Source of the DNA: Phenylobacterium sp.
Lineage (GTDB): Bacteria > Pseudomonadota > Alphaproteobacteria > Caulobacterales > Caulobacteraceae
DNA length: 64,000 bases
Assembly: GCF_004297125.1 (NCBI RefSeq)
Contig: NZ_SCVD01000012.1
Location: forward strand, 151,061 to 215,060
Reading direction: 5' to 3'
The notes below the pieces were generated by a model. That model saw only the letters and a program-made list of their open reading frames with translations, did no database searches and had not been told where the DNA came from. Of the stretch, positions 51,301 to 60,340 are shown one piece after another (position 1 is the first letter of the stretch; each line of letters begins with the position of its first letter). The translations under genes were made by a program, and so were the position numbers.

Positions 51301-51390
51301 TCAGCCCATCAGACCGGCCACCGAACAGACCATCCAGACAAAGCTCGCCACCGACGCAAAGGCCAGCGATTCCCGGGCCAGACGAACCAT
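51301..51390 (-). CDS. sidA: 29-residue membrane peptide, SidA-like SOS cell-division inhibitor candidate
   Basis: Tiny gene below usual length limits. The product has a short basic start (MVRLARES) and one membrane span filling the rest ([20 protein letters not shown]). AAGAGG lies 9 bases before the ATG at 51390; an ATG at 51399 would add three residues but touches that site. In its promoter a perfect GAAC-N7-GAAC LexA box overlaps the -10 (51436–51450). Caulobacter SidA is a LexA-regulated 29-residue single-span inner-membrane peptide that blocks division through FtsW/FtsN. Length, topology, control and family of organism agree. Identity to SidA by sequence is not proven here. Confidence 0.7.
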   Translation of the reverse strand: MVRLARESLAFASVASFVWMVCSVAGLMG

Positions 51391-51435
51391 CTTCGGCATC
51401 CTCTTGTTGAGCGCCTGTGGAGAACCTGTTGGCGC

Positions 51436-51477
51436 GTTCCGTATTCGTTCTTATTCTTCTTTTGTTCTCATCGTCAA
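51436..51477 (-). promoter_or_regulatory. LexA box and promoter of the 29-residue gene
   Basis: Plus-strand GTTC-CGTATTC-GTTC at 51436–51450 reads GAAC-GAATACG-GAAC toward the tiny gene, a perfect alphaproteobacterial SOS box 46 bases before its ATG. TTGACG (51472–51477) and ATAAGA (51449–51454), 17 bases apart on the minus strand, form a -35/-10 pair; the box overlaps the -10. It also lies 63 bases before the divergent VOC gene. Confidence 0.85.
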
Positions 51478-51513
51478 GCCGCTAGTTTGGCGACCATCCA
51501 CAGGAGGCCCCGC

Positions 51514-51939
51514 TTGGACCAACGCATCTCGCTGATCACCCTGGGCGTCGCCGACCTGGCCCGCGCACGCCGGTTCTACGAGGAGGGCCTGGGCTGGACG
51601 CCGCTCAGCGCCCTGGACGAGGTGGCCTTCTACCAGCTGCCCGGGATCGGCTTTGCGCTGTTCGAGAGAGGCGCCCTGGAGGTCGACGCCGGCCGGCCGA
51701 TCGACGGCGCCTTCAGCGGCCTCGCCATCGCCATCAACCAGCGTTCGAAGGCCGACGTCGATCGCACCATCGCCCAGGCCGTCGCCGCCGGCGGCCAGGT
51801 GACGAAGACCGCCGAGGACGCGCCCTGGGGTGGCTATTCCGGCTACTTCGCCGACCCCGACGGCCACGCCTGGGAAGTGGCCTGGAACCCGGGCTGCGTC
51901 ATCCACCCCGACGGCTCGACCACCTTCGGGAGCGACTAA
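51514..51939 (+). CDS. VOC family (glyoxalase-fold) protein, divergent from the SOS peptide gene
   Basis: Protein of 141 residues. The TTG at 51514 is chosen since AGGAGG lies 6 bases upstream and similarity begins DQRISLITLGVADLARARRF. The first module continues YEEGLGWTPLSALDEVAFYQ and the second ends YSGYFADPDGHAWEVAWNP, with the final-strand glutamate. This subgroup often lacks proven enzymatic activity. It shares a 123-base promoter region with the SidA-like gene, so LexA may repress it too. Its stop overlaps the nucleoside hydrolase stop by 4 bases. Confidence 0.85.
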   Translation: MDQRISLITLGVADLARARRFYEEGLGWTPLSALDEVAFYQLPGIGFALFERGALEVDAGRPIDGAFSGLAIAINQRSKADVDRTIAQAVAAGGQVTKTAEDAPWGGYSGYFADPDGHAWEVAWNPGCVIHPDGSTTFGSD

Positions 51940-52895
51940 GCCAGCGCCGCCTTCATCGCCGCGAAGAACCCTGCCCGGTCGATCGCCTTGATCACCCGCG
52001 CGTTGGGCGCTTTCTGAGCCAGGTCCGGATCGGCCAGCGCGACGTCCGGCAGGATCTCGTGGGAGACGCTGAGGTAGCCGCGGGTCAGCTCGCCCTTGGT
52101 CTCCACGTCGATGGCGCAGCGGTCGCTGTCCAGGATCAGGTCCTCGTCCAGCGCCAGGGCGCAGGTCAAGGCGTCGGGGTGCAAACTGCCGGCCAGGCCC
52201 TGGGTCGCCTGCGCGAAGGCCAGGGACGAGCGGTTCACCGCCGTGAAGAACCGCGACCGCAGCGTGTCCAGCGCCGCCAGTTCGGCCAGTTGCTCCAGGC
52301 TGAACAGCCCGTCGCGCAGGGTCGCCGTCCAGGTGACGATGGTGACGTCGAAGCCGGCCGCCAGCACGATCTTCGCCGCCTCCGGATCGACGTAGAAGTT
52401 GTACTCGGCCGCCGGGGTGACGTTGCCCACGCCGTTGTCCGTCCCGCCCATGATCCAGAGGTGGCGGCACGCTCGGGCGATCCGCGGCTCCATCATCACC
52501 GCCAGCGCCAGGTTGGTCAGCGGCGCCTGGGCCAGCAGGGTGATCTCGCCGGGCGCGGCCATGATCCGCCGCACGATCTCGTCGGGCGCATCGCCCGGCG
52601 CAGGCCGTTGCGCCGTGGCCGCGAACCCGCTGTCGCTCATCCCGTCCGCGCCGAACACATAGCTCGCCGCCAGGGGGCTGCGGCTCAGCGGCCGTTGGGC
52701 GCCCAGGTAGACGGGGACCTCGCCGGCCCGGCCGCAGACCGCGAGCGTCTTCAGCGCGTTCTCGGCATGCTGCGCGAAGCCCACGTTGCCGTGCGCTATG
52801 GTGATGGCCTCGACGCTCACCCCCGGCCGCGTCAGGGCGATCATCAGCGAGAAGACGTCGTCGCCGGCGGTGTCTGTGTCGATGATCAGGCGCAT
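51936..52895 (-). CDS. Nucleoside hydrolase (IunH family)
   Basis: Calcium-dependent N-ribohydrolase of 319 residues splitting nucleosides to base and ribose for salvage. The N-terminal Asp cluster is D6, D8, D12 and D13 in IIDTDTAGDD. The segment LAQAPLTNLALAV and the C-terminal DPxxxD/H-type region (LHPDALTCALALDEDLIL) are typical. Substrate preference cannot be told. It follows the membrane protein gene on the same strand by 16 bases. Confidence 0.92.
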   Translation of the reverse strand: MRLIIDTDTAGDDVFSLMIALTRPGVSVEAITIAHGNVGFAQHAENALKTLAVCGRAGEVPVYLGAQRPLSRSPLAASYVFGADGMSDSGFAATAQRPAPGDAPDEIVRRIMAAPGEITLLAQAPLTNLALAVMMEPRIARACRHLWIMGGTDNGVGNVTPAAEYNFYVDPEAAKIVLAAGFDVTIVTWTATLRDGLFSLEQLAELAALDTLRSRFFTAVNRSSLAFAQATQGLAGSLHPDALTCALALDEDLILDSDRCAIDVETKGELTRGYLSVSHEILPDVALADPDLAQKAPNARVIKAIDRAGFFAAMKAALA

Positions 52896-52911
52896 GAGGG
52901 TTGCCGGAAGC

Positions 52912-53730
52912 TCATTCAGCCTTGCCGGAGCCCATCACCCAGGACTGCGCCGGATCCTGGAGCAGCCCATGCGCCTTCCGACGCAGGGACGGCTGGCCGT
53001 TCTTGGTGACGACCTCGTAGGGCTCGTCCGAGCCCAGGACGATCGTCGGCAAGCGGCTGGTGGGGATGATCACATTCTCCCGCGTGACCCCGCAGCGGGC
53101 GAGCGTGACTCGCTCGCCGATCCAGATGATCTCGACCTCACCGCACCGCGTGTCCTGGACCGCATGCATCGGATTGGCGTCCTGCAGCCGATTTATCCGC
53201 CCGTAGACGTGCGGCAGGAACGCATAGACGCTCGCCATCAGCAGGATGACGATCGGCATGGACAGGTGGCGCCCGATCCTCACGCCCGCTTCGAACTTGC
53301 CCACCCGGAACGCCAGCGTCACGGCCAGCGAGATCACACAGGCCAGGGCCGACAGCATGATCGCAAGATTGAGGCGGATATCGATCCTGCCGACCCAGAA
53401 GAGCGGGATCACGAGGAAAGCCAGGGAGACCGCCAACAGGCCCAGGTCGCGCCGCGCGCTGACCGCGAAATGGGAGACCGCCATGCAGATCAGGCTGGCC
53501 AGCGTTCCAACGGTGATCAGCCACCATGACCGCGCCAGCGCCGTGGTGATCACGTCCGAGGTCGTCGCGACCTTGAGGAAGTCGAGGCCATAGCCTGCGA
53601 ACTCGTCGATGCAGATATTCAGCGCGATCAGGAAACCCAGCAGGGTGAAGATCGAGATCAGCTCGGCGACGATCACCAGCAACGGGCGCGGCCGGCCGGG
53701 GGTCGCCGGCGGATCGTCCGTCACATCCAT
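52912..53730 (-). CDS. Multi-span membrane protein of unknown function
   Basis: Protein of 272 residues with about five membrane spans (about residues 17–43, 70–88, 97–115, 122–142 and 157–171). A soluble C-terminal domain of about 95 residues follows, rich in short strands (GEVEIIWIGERVTLARCGVT). A polar Pro/Asp start suggests a cytosolic N-terminus. Two cysteines (about residues 194 and 210) lie in the soluble part. No family recognised. It precedes the nucleoside hydrolase gene and follows lolD by 64 bases. Confidence 0.7.
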   Translation of the reverse strand: MDVTDDPPATPGRPRPLLVIVAELISIFTLLGFLIALNICIDEFAGYGLDFLKVATTSDVITTALARSWWLITVGTLASLICMAVSHFAVSARRDLGLLAVSLAFLVIPLFWVGRIDIRLNLAIMLSALACVISLAVTLAFRVGKFEAGVRIGRHLSMPIVILLMASVYAFLPHVYGRINRLQDANPMHAVQDTRCGEVEIIWIGERVTLARCGVTRENVIIPTSRLPTIVLGSDEPYEVVTKNGQPSLRRKAHGLLQDPAQSWVMGSGKAE

Positions 53731-53794
53731 CGCGCGATCCCCGGCGTTGCGGCCAAGGTGCGAGCACGCCCGTTCGGGCCCACCCTTGTCAAGC

Positions 53795-54490
53795 TCACGC
53801 GGTCCTCGGCGCCTGTTCCTCCAGATGGCCGTCCTTCAGGGCGAACACCCGGTCCATGTGGCTGGCGAGTTCGAGGTTGTGGGTGGCCACGACGGCCGCG
53901 ACCCCCTGGCTGCGCGCCAGCTCGTAGAGGTTCTCGAACACCGCGCCCGATGTCGTCGGGTCGAGGTTGCCGGTGGGCTCGTCGGCCAGCAGCAGGCGCG
54001 GCGAGTTGGCGAGCGCCCGGGCGATGGCGACCCGCTGCTGTTCCCCGCCCGAGAGCTGGGCCGGCTGGTGCTGGACCCGGTCCTTCAGGCCCAGGTCGCC
54101 CAGGATAACGGCTGCACGCGCGGTGGCCGCCTTGCGCGAGACGCCGGCGATCATCATCGGCAGGGCCACGTTGTCCAGCGCCGAGAACTCCGGCAGCAGG
54201 TGGTGGAACTGATAGACGAAGCCCACGGTGGCCAGCCGCACCCGGCTGCGCTCGCGGTCGGTCAGGTCGGTGCAGTCGCGGCCCAGGATCGAGATACGCC
54301 CGCCGTTGGCGTGCTCCAGCAGGCCGGCCGCGTGCAGCAGGCTGGACTTGCCCGACCCCGAGGGTCCGATCAGCCCGACGATCTCGCCCGGCCGCACATC
54401 CAGGTCGACGCCGCGCAGCACGGTCAGCGACCCCGCCGCGGTGACATAGGTCCGCTCCAGCCCGCGGATGGACAGCACGGGCTCACTCAT
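53795..54490 (-). CDS. lolD: Lipoprotein-release ABC transporter ATP-binding protein LolD
   Basis: ATPase of the LolCDE-type complex that extracts outer-membrane lipoproteins from the inner membrane, 231 residues. Walker A is [11 protein letters not shown], signature [15 protein letters not shown], Walker [13 protein letters not shown] and the switch histidine is in [10 protein letters not shown]. It overlaps its membrane partner lolC by 8 bases. Confidence 0.96.
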   Translation of the reverse strand: MSEPVLSIRGLERTYVTAAGSLTVLRGVDLDVRPGEIVGLIGPSGSGKSSLLHAAGLLEHANGGRISILGRDCTDLTDRERSRVRLATVGFVYQFHHLLPEFSALDNVALPMMIAGVSRKAATARAAVILGDLGLKDRVQHQPAQLSGGEQQRVAIARALANSPRLLLADEPTGNLDPTTSGAVFENLYELARSQGVAAVVATHNLELASHMDRVFALKDGHLEEQAPRTA

Positions 54491-55778
54491 AGCGAAGCGC
54501 TTCCACAGGATCGAGGCGCGAGGCCCGCCACGACGGCGGCAGGGTGGCGAGGAAGCTCATCCCCAGCGACCAGGAGGCGATCAGCGTGACCTCCGCCCAG
54601 TCCACCTTCGCGGGGATCCGCGACAGGTAGTAGACGTCCGAGGCGAACACCGCCTGGCCCGTCACATATTCCACGAGGCTCTGGATCGGCCCTATGTAGA
54701 CGCAGAACAGGGTGCCGATCACCAGGCCGGCCAGGGTCCCCAGCGCGCCGACGCCCGCGCCCGCCATGAAGAAGATCCGCAGGATGGAGCCCTGCCCCGC
54801 CCCCATGGTGCGCAGGATGGCGATGTCGCGGCCCTTGTTCTTCACCAGCATCACAAGGCCCGAGATGATGTTCATCGCCGCGATGGCCACCAGCAGCATC
54901 AGGATCAGCCGCATCACGTTGCGCTCGACCTTCAGCGCCCCCCAGAACGAGCTGTCGCGCTGGGTCCAGTCGTTGACGATGGCGCCCGGCCCGGCCGCCT
55001 TGCTAATCGCGGCCTTCATCTTCGCGGCATGGTCCGGATCGACGACCCGCACCTCGATGGCGTCGGCGGTGTCCTCGCGCCCGAAGAAGAGCTGGGCCTG
55101 GGCCAGCGGCATGTAGATGTAGGCTTGGTCGTACTGGCTCATGCCGACGCTGAAGGTGGCGCCCACGGTGTAGGCCTTCTGCATCGGCGTGCCGCCGAAC
55201 GCGGTGGCCCCGCCAGACGGCGAGATCAGGGTCAGGGTGTCGCCCGGCCGCACGCCCAGCGACTGGGCCAGCCGCTCGCCGACCACGATCGTGTCGCCGC
55301 CGAACTCGCCGTCGCCGAAGCCCTTCAGCGACCCGTGGGTGATGTTGTCCGCCACCAGTTTGGTGGTGCGCAGGTCCGCCGGGCCGATGCCCCTCACCAG
55401 GGCCCCCGTGATCTGGCTGGGGCCGATGGCGATCGCCTGCGCCTCGACGATCGGCGCGGCCTGGGTCACGCCGGGCACCTTCAGGATCCGCGCGGCGGCG
55501 CGGTCGCGCTCGGCGCCGTCCAGCACGCCGCCGGTGACGAACACATGGCCCTGGAAGCCCAGGATCCGGCCCAGCAGCTCGCTGCGGAACCCGTTCATCA
55601 CCGACATCACGATGATCAGCGTCGCCACCGCCAGCATGATGCCGACGAACGAGATGATCGAGATCAGCGCCACGCCGCCCTGGTGCTTCTTGGCGCGCAG
55701 GTAGCGGCCGGCGAGCATCCGCTCCCAGAGGCCGAACGGCGGCGCGCGGCCGCCGGTGACGGCGGGGTTTTCGCTCAC
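54483..55778 (-). CDS. lolC: Lipoprotein-releasing ABC transporter permease LolC/LolE
   Basis: Membrane subunit of 431 residues, MacB/FtsX-like. One span near the start ([20 protein letters not shown]), a large periplasmic domain (about 70–280) and three spans near the end (ending in [21 protein letters not shown], which holds the [16 protein letters not shown] coupling motif). As in most alphaproteobacteria a single permease gene is present (LolF type would form a homodimer), so C or E cannot be told apart. It starts with GTG at 55778, overlapping the proS stop by 4 bases. Confidence 0.93.
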   Translation of the reverse strand: MSENPAVTGGRAPPFGLWERMLAGRYLRAKKHQGGVALISIISFVGIMLAVATLIIVMSVMNGFRSELLGRILGFQGHVFVTGGVLDGAERDRAAARILKVPGVTQAAPIVEAQAIAIGPSQITGALVRGIGPADLRTTKLVADNITHGSLKGFGDGEFGGDTIVVGERLAQSLGVRPGDTLTLISPSGGATAFGGTPMQKAYTVGATFSVGMSQYDQAYIYMPLAQAQLFFGREDTADAIEVRVVDPDHAAKMKAAISKAAGPGAIVNDWTQRDSSFWGALKVERNVMRLILMLLVAIAAMNIISGLVMLVKNKGRDIAILRTMGAGQGSILRIFFMAGAGVGALGTLAGLVIGTLFCVYIGPIQSLVEYVTGQAVFASDVYYLSRIPAKVDWAEVTLIASWSLGMSFLATLPPSWRASRLDPVEALRYE

Positions 55779-57091
55779 CCGATGACGGCCTTGAGCGCGG
55801 CGTCCAGCGGCAGGGTCTGGCGTTCGCCCGTCGCGCGGGTCTTCAGTTCGACCACCCCGTCGGCCAGGCCCTTGGGCCCGATGATCAGTTGCTGCGGGAT
55901 GCCCACCAGGTCGATGGCCGCGAACTTCGCGCCCGGCCGCTCGTCGCGGTCGTCGTACAGGGGATCGAGCCCGGCGTCGGCCAGCGCCTTGTAGGCCTGC
56001 TCGCACGCCGCGTCGCAGCCGGCGTCGCCGGCCCGCAGGTTGAGCACCGCCGCGCCGAACGGGGCCACCACCTGTGGCCAGACGATCCCGGCCTCGTCGT
56101 GGCTGGCCTCGATGATCGCGGCCACCAGGCGCGAGACGCCGACGCCGTACGAGCCCATATGCACCGGCACGTCCTTGCCGTCGGGCCCGGTGACGTGGGC
56201 CTTCATGGGCTTCGAGTACTTCTCGCCGAAATAGAAGATGTGGCCGACCTCGATGCCGCGGGCGGTCATCCGCTTGTCCTCGGGCATCGCGTCGAAGCGC
56301 GCGGCGTCGTGCATCTCGTCCGAAGCCGAGTAGAGGCTGGTCCGCCGGGCGACCTCGGGCTCCAGGTCGCCCTCCCAGTCCACGTCCGGGCCGGGCGCGC
56401 CCATCTCCACCAGGTCACGGTGGGCGAACACTTCGCTCTCCCCGGTGTCGGCCAGGATCATGAACTCGTGGCTCATGTCGCCGCCGATCGGGCCGGGGTC
56501 GGCCTTCACCGGGATCGCCTTCAGCCCCAGCCGCGCATAGACGTTGAGGTAGGCCAGGAACATCCGGTTGTATGACTTGCGCGCCGCCGCCTCATCGACG
56601 TCGAAGGAATAGGCGTCCTTCATCAGGAACTCGCGGCCGCGCATCACCCCGAACCGGGGCCGGCGCTCGTCGCGGAACTTCCACTGGATGTTGTAAAGAT
56701 TCTTCGGCAAGTCCTTGTACGACTTGATATAGCTGCGGAAGATGTCGGTCACGACCTCCTCGGCCGTGGGCCCGTACAGCAGGTCGCGGTCGTGCCGATC
56801 CTTGATGCGCAGCATCTCGTCGCCATAGGCGTCGTAGCGGCCGCTCTCGCGCCACAGGTCGGCGAGCTGCAGGGTCGGCATTAGGATCTCGACCGCGCCG
56901 GCGCGGTTCATCTCCTCGCGCACCACCTGCTCGATCTTCTTCAGCACCTTCAGGCCCAGCGGCAGCCAGGCGTAGATGCCCGCCGCCTCCTGGCGGATCA
57001 GGCCGGCGCGCAGCATCAGCTGGTGCGAGACGATCTGGGCGTCGGCGGGCGCCTCGCGAAGGGTCGGCATGAAGTATCGCGATAGGCGCAT
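55775..57091 (-). CDS. proS: Proline--tRNA ligase
   Basis: Class II aminoacyl-tRNA synthetase of 438 residues, the short bacterial type without the editing insertion domain that enlarges the E. coli enzyme. Motifs include [42 protein letters not shown] and the anticodon-binding end ([32 protein letters not shown]). It heads the proS–lolC–lolD run. Lacking the editing insertion, it may rely on separate trans-editing proteins for mischarged tRNA. Confidence 0.96.
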   Translation of the reverse strand: MRLSRYFMPTLREAPADAQIVSHQLMLRAGLIRQEAAGIYAWLPLGLKVLKKIEQVVREEMNRAGAVEILMPTLQLADLWRESGRYDAYGDEMLRIKDRHDRDLLYGPTAEEVVTDIFRSYIKSYKDLPKNLYNIQWKFRDERRPRFGVMRGREFLMKDAYSFDVDEAAARKSYNRMFLAYLNVYARLGLKAIPVKADPGPIGGDMSHEFMILADTGESEVFAHRDLVEMGAPGPDVDWEGDLEPEVARRTSLYSASDEMHDAARFDAMPEDKRMTARGIEVGHIFYFGEKYSKPMKAHVTGPDGKDVPVHMGSYGVGVSRLVAAIIEASHDEAGIVWPQVVAPFGAAVLNLRAGDAGCDAACEQAYKALADAGLDPLYDDRDERPGAKFAAIDLVGIPQQLIIGPKGLADGVVELKTRATGERQTLPLDAALKAVIG

Positions 57092-57175
57092 TGGAATCCC
57101 GTCAGATCAGGCGAAGGCGCCCTGATAGCCTTGCCGGGAGAACCTTGGCAACGATGAGGCGGACCCGGCGGTTCC

Positions 57176-57436
57176 TCAGTAGGTCGCGGGAAGGTCCGGC
57201 AGCTTGATCAGGCCGAACTTGATCACCAGCCACAGGACGGCGAACAGCACGATCGCGATCAGGGTCGTGGTGATGAACTTCTTCTTCAATTTCGGATCCA
57301 CCGGGGCGCCGGGATCGCCGCCGTCGCCCTTGTCGATGCCGGCCTCGGCATGGCTGGTCACGCCGATCGGCAGGACGGCGAACAGCACGGTCCACCAGAT
57401 GGTCAGGAAGATCGCGACCGACGTGAACGGACCCAT
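57176..57436 (-). CDS. DUF1467 family two-span membrane protein
   Basis: Protein of 86 residues. Two membrane spans (about 6–26 and 54–76) flank a polar loop rich in Asp and Pro (DKGDGGDPGAPVDPKLKKKF). The start MGPFTSVAIFLTIWWTVLFA is the DUF1467 pattern found next to mce and proS in many alphaproteobacteria. Function unknown. It overlaps the mce stop by one base (TGATG) and is 84 bases before proS. Confidence 0.85.
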   Translation of the reverse strand: MGPFTSVAIFLTIWWTVLFAVLPIGVTSHAEAGIDKGDGGDPGAPVDPKLKKKFITTTLIAIVLFAVLWLVIKFGLIKLPDLPATY

Positions 57437-57858
57437 CAGTGGCCGCCTTTCGGAGTTTCCATCAGCTCGACCAGGACGCCGCCCATATTCTTCGGGTGGA
57501 CGAAGATCACCGGCGTGCCGTGCGCGCCGATCCGCGGCTTGCCGCCGTTGAGCACCGTGGCGCCCTTGGCGACCATGTCGTCCCGCGCCGCCTCGATGTT
57601 CTCGACCTCGAAGCAGATGTGATGCTGGCCGCCGGCCGGGTTCTTCTCCAGGAAGCCCTTCAGGGGCGAGGCCTCGCCGTGCGGCTCGATCAGTTCGATC
57701 TGGCTGTTGGGCAGGTCCACGAAACAGACCCACACGCCCTGCTCCGGCATGGCGAACTTCTCGCCGATCTTCGTGGCCCCCAGCATGTCACGGTACATCG
57801 CGACCGACTGCTCGATGGAGGGCGTCGCGACGCCCACGTGGTTCAGTTTCCCGATCAT
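57436..57858 (-). CDS. mce: Methylmalonyl-CoA epimerase
   Basis: VOC-fold racemase of 140 residues that converts (S)- to (R)-methylmalonyl-CoA in propionyl-CoA catabolism. It opens MIGKLNHVGVATPSIEQSV (metal ligand H7), has GGQHHICFEVENIEAAR (second ligand) and HPKNMGGVLVELME (final glutamate ligand). The start at 57858 is the family N-terminus; the frame is open far upstream. Confidence 0.94.
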   Translation of the reverse strand: MIGKLNHVGVATPSIEQSVAMYRDMLGATKIGEKFAMPEQGVWVCFVDLPNSQIELIEPHGEASPLKGFLEKNPAGGQHHICFEVENIEAARDDMVAKGATVLNGGKPRIGAHGTPVIFVHPKNMGGVLVELMETPKGGH

Positions 57859-57920
57859 GAGGGCGGTATACGCCGGGAGATCGCTGGGCGCGAGATCACC
57901 TTGCGGCACGAAGTGCGACC

Positions 57921-60146
57921 TTAGAACACGGCGCCCGCCGCCATCAGCGCCGTGATCCGCTCGGGCGCGATCCCGTACTCGGCCAGGATCTCCGCCGAAT
58001 GCTCCGCCAGTTCGGGCGTTGGCCACAGGAATCCGCTCGGCGTCCGCGAGAACCGCGAGAAGGCCTTTGCCGTCACCATCGGCCCCAGGCGCGGGTGCTG
58101 CCAGCCCTCGACGAAGCCGTTCTCGGCCAGCCAGGGGTCTTCCAGCGCCTCGTCGCCACGCATCACCGGCGCCGCCGCGACGCCCGCGGCCCGCAGAGCC
58201 GACAGCGCCTCGTCCCGCCGCCAGTCCGCCAGCGCCGCCTCGATCCGGCCGGCCAGCTCGCCGTCGCGCGCCTCGGCCAGCGGCGAGGCGCCCAGCTCCA
58301 CGGCGAGCAGGTGGGCGAGCGCCTGCGCCTGGACCTCCGTCTCCGCGACGAGGCCGATCCAGCCGTCCGCGCAGGCGTAGTAGCGATGCAACGCCGCCGT
58401 CCCGAGGCAGTCCGCGCCGCCCAGGTCGTTCGCCGGCCGCCCCTCGTAGGTCACCGTCTCGCCCAGCTGGAACAACAGGCTCTGGGCCATCAGGCTGGTC
58501 AGCACCTCCTGCCCCTCGCCCGTCCGCTCGCGGGCGTTCAGCGCCGCGATCACCGCCCCGGCCACGGTGGCCGCGGTGGCGATATCGTTGACGGCGATGG
58601 TGTGCAGGATCGGATCGCCCTCGCCGCCCTGCGCGGCCATCATCCCGCCCTCGGCCTGCAGCAGGGGATCGAACCCCGGCAGCGCCGCCCGCGCGCCCGT
58701 CTCGCCATAGGCGTTGATCGAGCACGAGATGATCCTCGGGTTCACCGCCTTCAGCGTCGCGTAGGCTATGCCGAGCCGCCCGCGCACGCCCAGGCGATAG
58801 TTGTCGATCACCACGTCGGCGCTTCTCACCAGCTCCAGGAACAGCTCGCGGGCTTCCGGTCGCTTGAGGTCCAGGCCCAGGCCGCGGACGCCGCGATTGT
58901 AGGCCAGGAACTGAGCGCCGTCCGAGCGGAACGGGTCGGCTTCACGCGACTCGATCTTGGCGACGTCGGCGCCGAGCTGGGCCAGGATCGTCCCGGCGTA
59001 CGCCCCGGCGATCACCGTCCCCAGGTTCAGCACCTTCACCCCGGCCAGCGGCGGCGCGTCCGCGGGGGTTCCCGCCGCCCCCTTGGCCGTCCAGGCCGGT
59101 GGCGCGGCGACGGCCTGTGGCAGGCCGCGGACGCTGGCCGGCGTGCGGCTGAACTTGGTCGATGGCCCCGGCATCGCCACCTCGCCCAGCGTGGGGTGCT
59201 GCAACGAGACCCGAAGTCCGCCCTCGGCCACCGCGGCCCCGGCGAACCAGTCCTCCCGCCGGCCGACCGGCGCGCACGGCACGTCGTTGGCCCTGAGGGC
59301 TTCCAGCCACTCGTCGCGGGTGCGGCTGAGGAACATGCCCTCCAGCAGGTCACGGGCCGCCAGCATGTCGGCCTCCAGGGCGTCGAAGGCGTCCTCCAGC
59401 CCCAGCACCTGGAAGACCTTGCGATAGAAATTGGTGAACAGGGTCCCCAGGAAGAACCACTCCCCGTCGGCGCACTGATAGAGCCGGTAACGCGGATTGG
59501 CCCCCGGCGGCGTGCCACGGGGCAGCGACGGCTCGCCCAGGATCCAGGACGGCGGAGCCGCCTCCAGAGACCCATGCAGGCCGCTCACGGTCAGCGCCTG
59601 GCCCAGGCCGCTGCGGGTCCGCTCGTACAGCGCCGCGCCGATCGCGCCGGCGCCCAGGACGCCTTGCGCGTACCAGGCGATCGGGATCACCAGGTGGATG
59701 GGGTGGTCGCCCCACGCCCCTTGCCGGAACGCCACGCCGGTCAGGCCCGCCAGCAGGCTGTGCTGCGGCGGCAGGTCGCTCCACGCGCCCGTCGTCCCGT
59801 ACGGCGGCATCCAGGCGTGGATCAGGCCGGGATGGGCCGCCGTCAGCGTCGGTCCGTCCAGCCCCAGGGCCTCGAGCCGCCCCGGCGCATGGTCGAACAG
59901 CGCCACGTCCGCGCCCGCGACCAGCGTCTTCGCGGCCGCGAGCCCCTCTGCCGTCTCCAGGTCCAGGGTCACGACCTGCTTGTTGCGGTTCCAGGCCAGG
60001 TAGCCGGGATGGTCCTTCAGCCGGTCGCCGCCCGGCGGCTCCACCTTGACCACCTCGGCCTCGAGGTCAGCCAGCAGCATGGCGGCCATCGGCCCGGCGA
60101 CGCCCTGGCTGAAATCGGCGATCCGAACGCCCCGGTATGCGGACAT
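57921..60146 (-). CDS. CaiB/BaiF CoA-transferase, fusion of two family III domains
   Basis: Large protein of 741 residues made of two CoA-transferase family III domains: residues 1–345 (YRGVRIADFSQGVAGPMAAM onward) and about 366–741 (LAGVKVLNLGTVIAGAYAGT onward), joined by an Ala/Pro-rich linker. The catalytic Asp of the family fits D521 in the second domain (AVNDIATA). The same position in the first is W158 (PIAWYAQG), so the first half is likely non-catalytic, structural or substrate binding. The substrate is unknown; the neighbouring mce gene hints at acyl-CoA metabolism. Confidence 0.88.
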   Translation of the reverse strand: MSAYRGVRIADFSQGVAGPMAAMLLADLEAEVVKVEPPGGDRLKDHPGYLAWNRNKQVVTLDLETAEGLAAAKTLVAGADVALFDHAPGRLEALGLDGPTLTAAHPGLIHAWMPPYGTTGAWSDLPPQHSLLAGLTGVAFRQGAWGDHPIHLVIPIAWYAQGVLGAGAIGAALYERTRSGLGQALTVSGLHGSLEAAPPSWILGEPSLPRGTPPGANPRYRLYQCADGEWFFLGTLFTNFYRKVFQVLGLEDAFDALEADMLAARDLLEGMFLSRTRDEWLEALRANDVPCAPVGRREDWFAGAAVAEGGLRVSLQHPTLGEVAMPGPSTKFSRTPASVRGLPQAVAAPPAWTAKGAAGTPADAPPLAGVKVLNLGTVIAGAYAGTILAQLGADVAKIESREADPFRSDGAQFLAYNRGVRGLGLDLKRPEARELFLELVRSADVVIDNYRLGVRGRLGIAYATLKAVNPRIISCSINAYGETGARAALPGFDPLLQAEGGMMAAQGGEGDPILHTIAVNDIATAATVAGAVIAALNARERTGEGQEVLTSLMAQSLLFQLGETVTYEGRPANDLGGADCLGTAALHRYYACADGWIGLVAETEVQAQALAHLLAVELGASPLAEARDGELAGRIEAALADWRRDEALSALRAAGVAAAPVMRGDEALEDPWLAENGFVEGWQHPRLGPMVTAKAFSRFSRTPSGFLWPTPELAEHSAEILAEYGIAPERITALMAAGAVF

Positions 60147-60340
60147 GTGAGGCGGCCTCCCAGCCGAGCCGGCGGCGCGCTTCCCGCGTCTCGCTCCCGT
60201 CCATCAAACCCGGCGTTCGGACGCGCGGCAACATGCCAGCCTGCTGAAAATGGGCGGGACGGACATAGGAACGGCCACACTGCGCCCGCCGGGGCGAAGG
60301 CCCCGCGGTGATGGCGCACCGCAACGAGCCGGGTCGCAGC

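Noticed and set aside
51447..51467. Second GTTC pair (51447 and 51464) near the SOS box
   Set aside because: The spacing is 13 bases instead of 7, so it does not fit the LexA site; probably part of an AT-rich run.
60290..60305. CGGGGC-GAAG-GCCCCG hairpin between the methyltransferase and CoA-transferase genes
   Set aside because: A 6-base stem is common by chance in DNA this GC rich, and no T run follows.
57999..60311. Open frame of 770 codons opposite the CoA-transferase
   Set aside because: Same GC-driven shadow effect; Arg/His/Gln-rich product without domain similarity.
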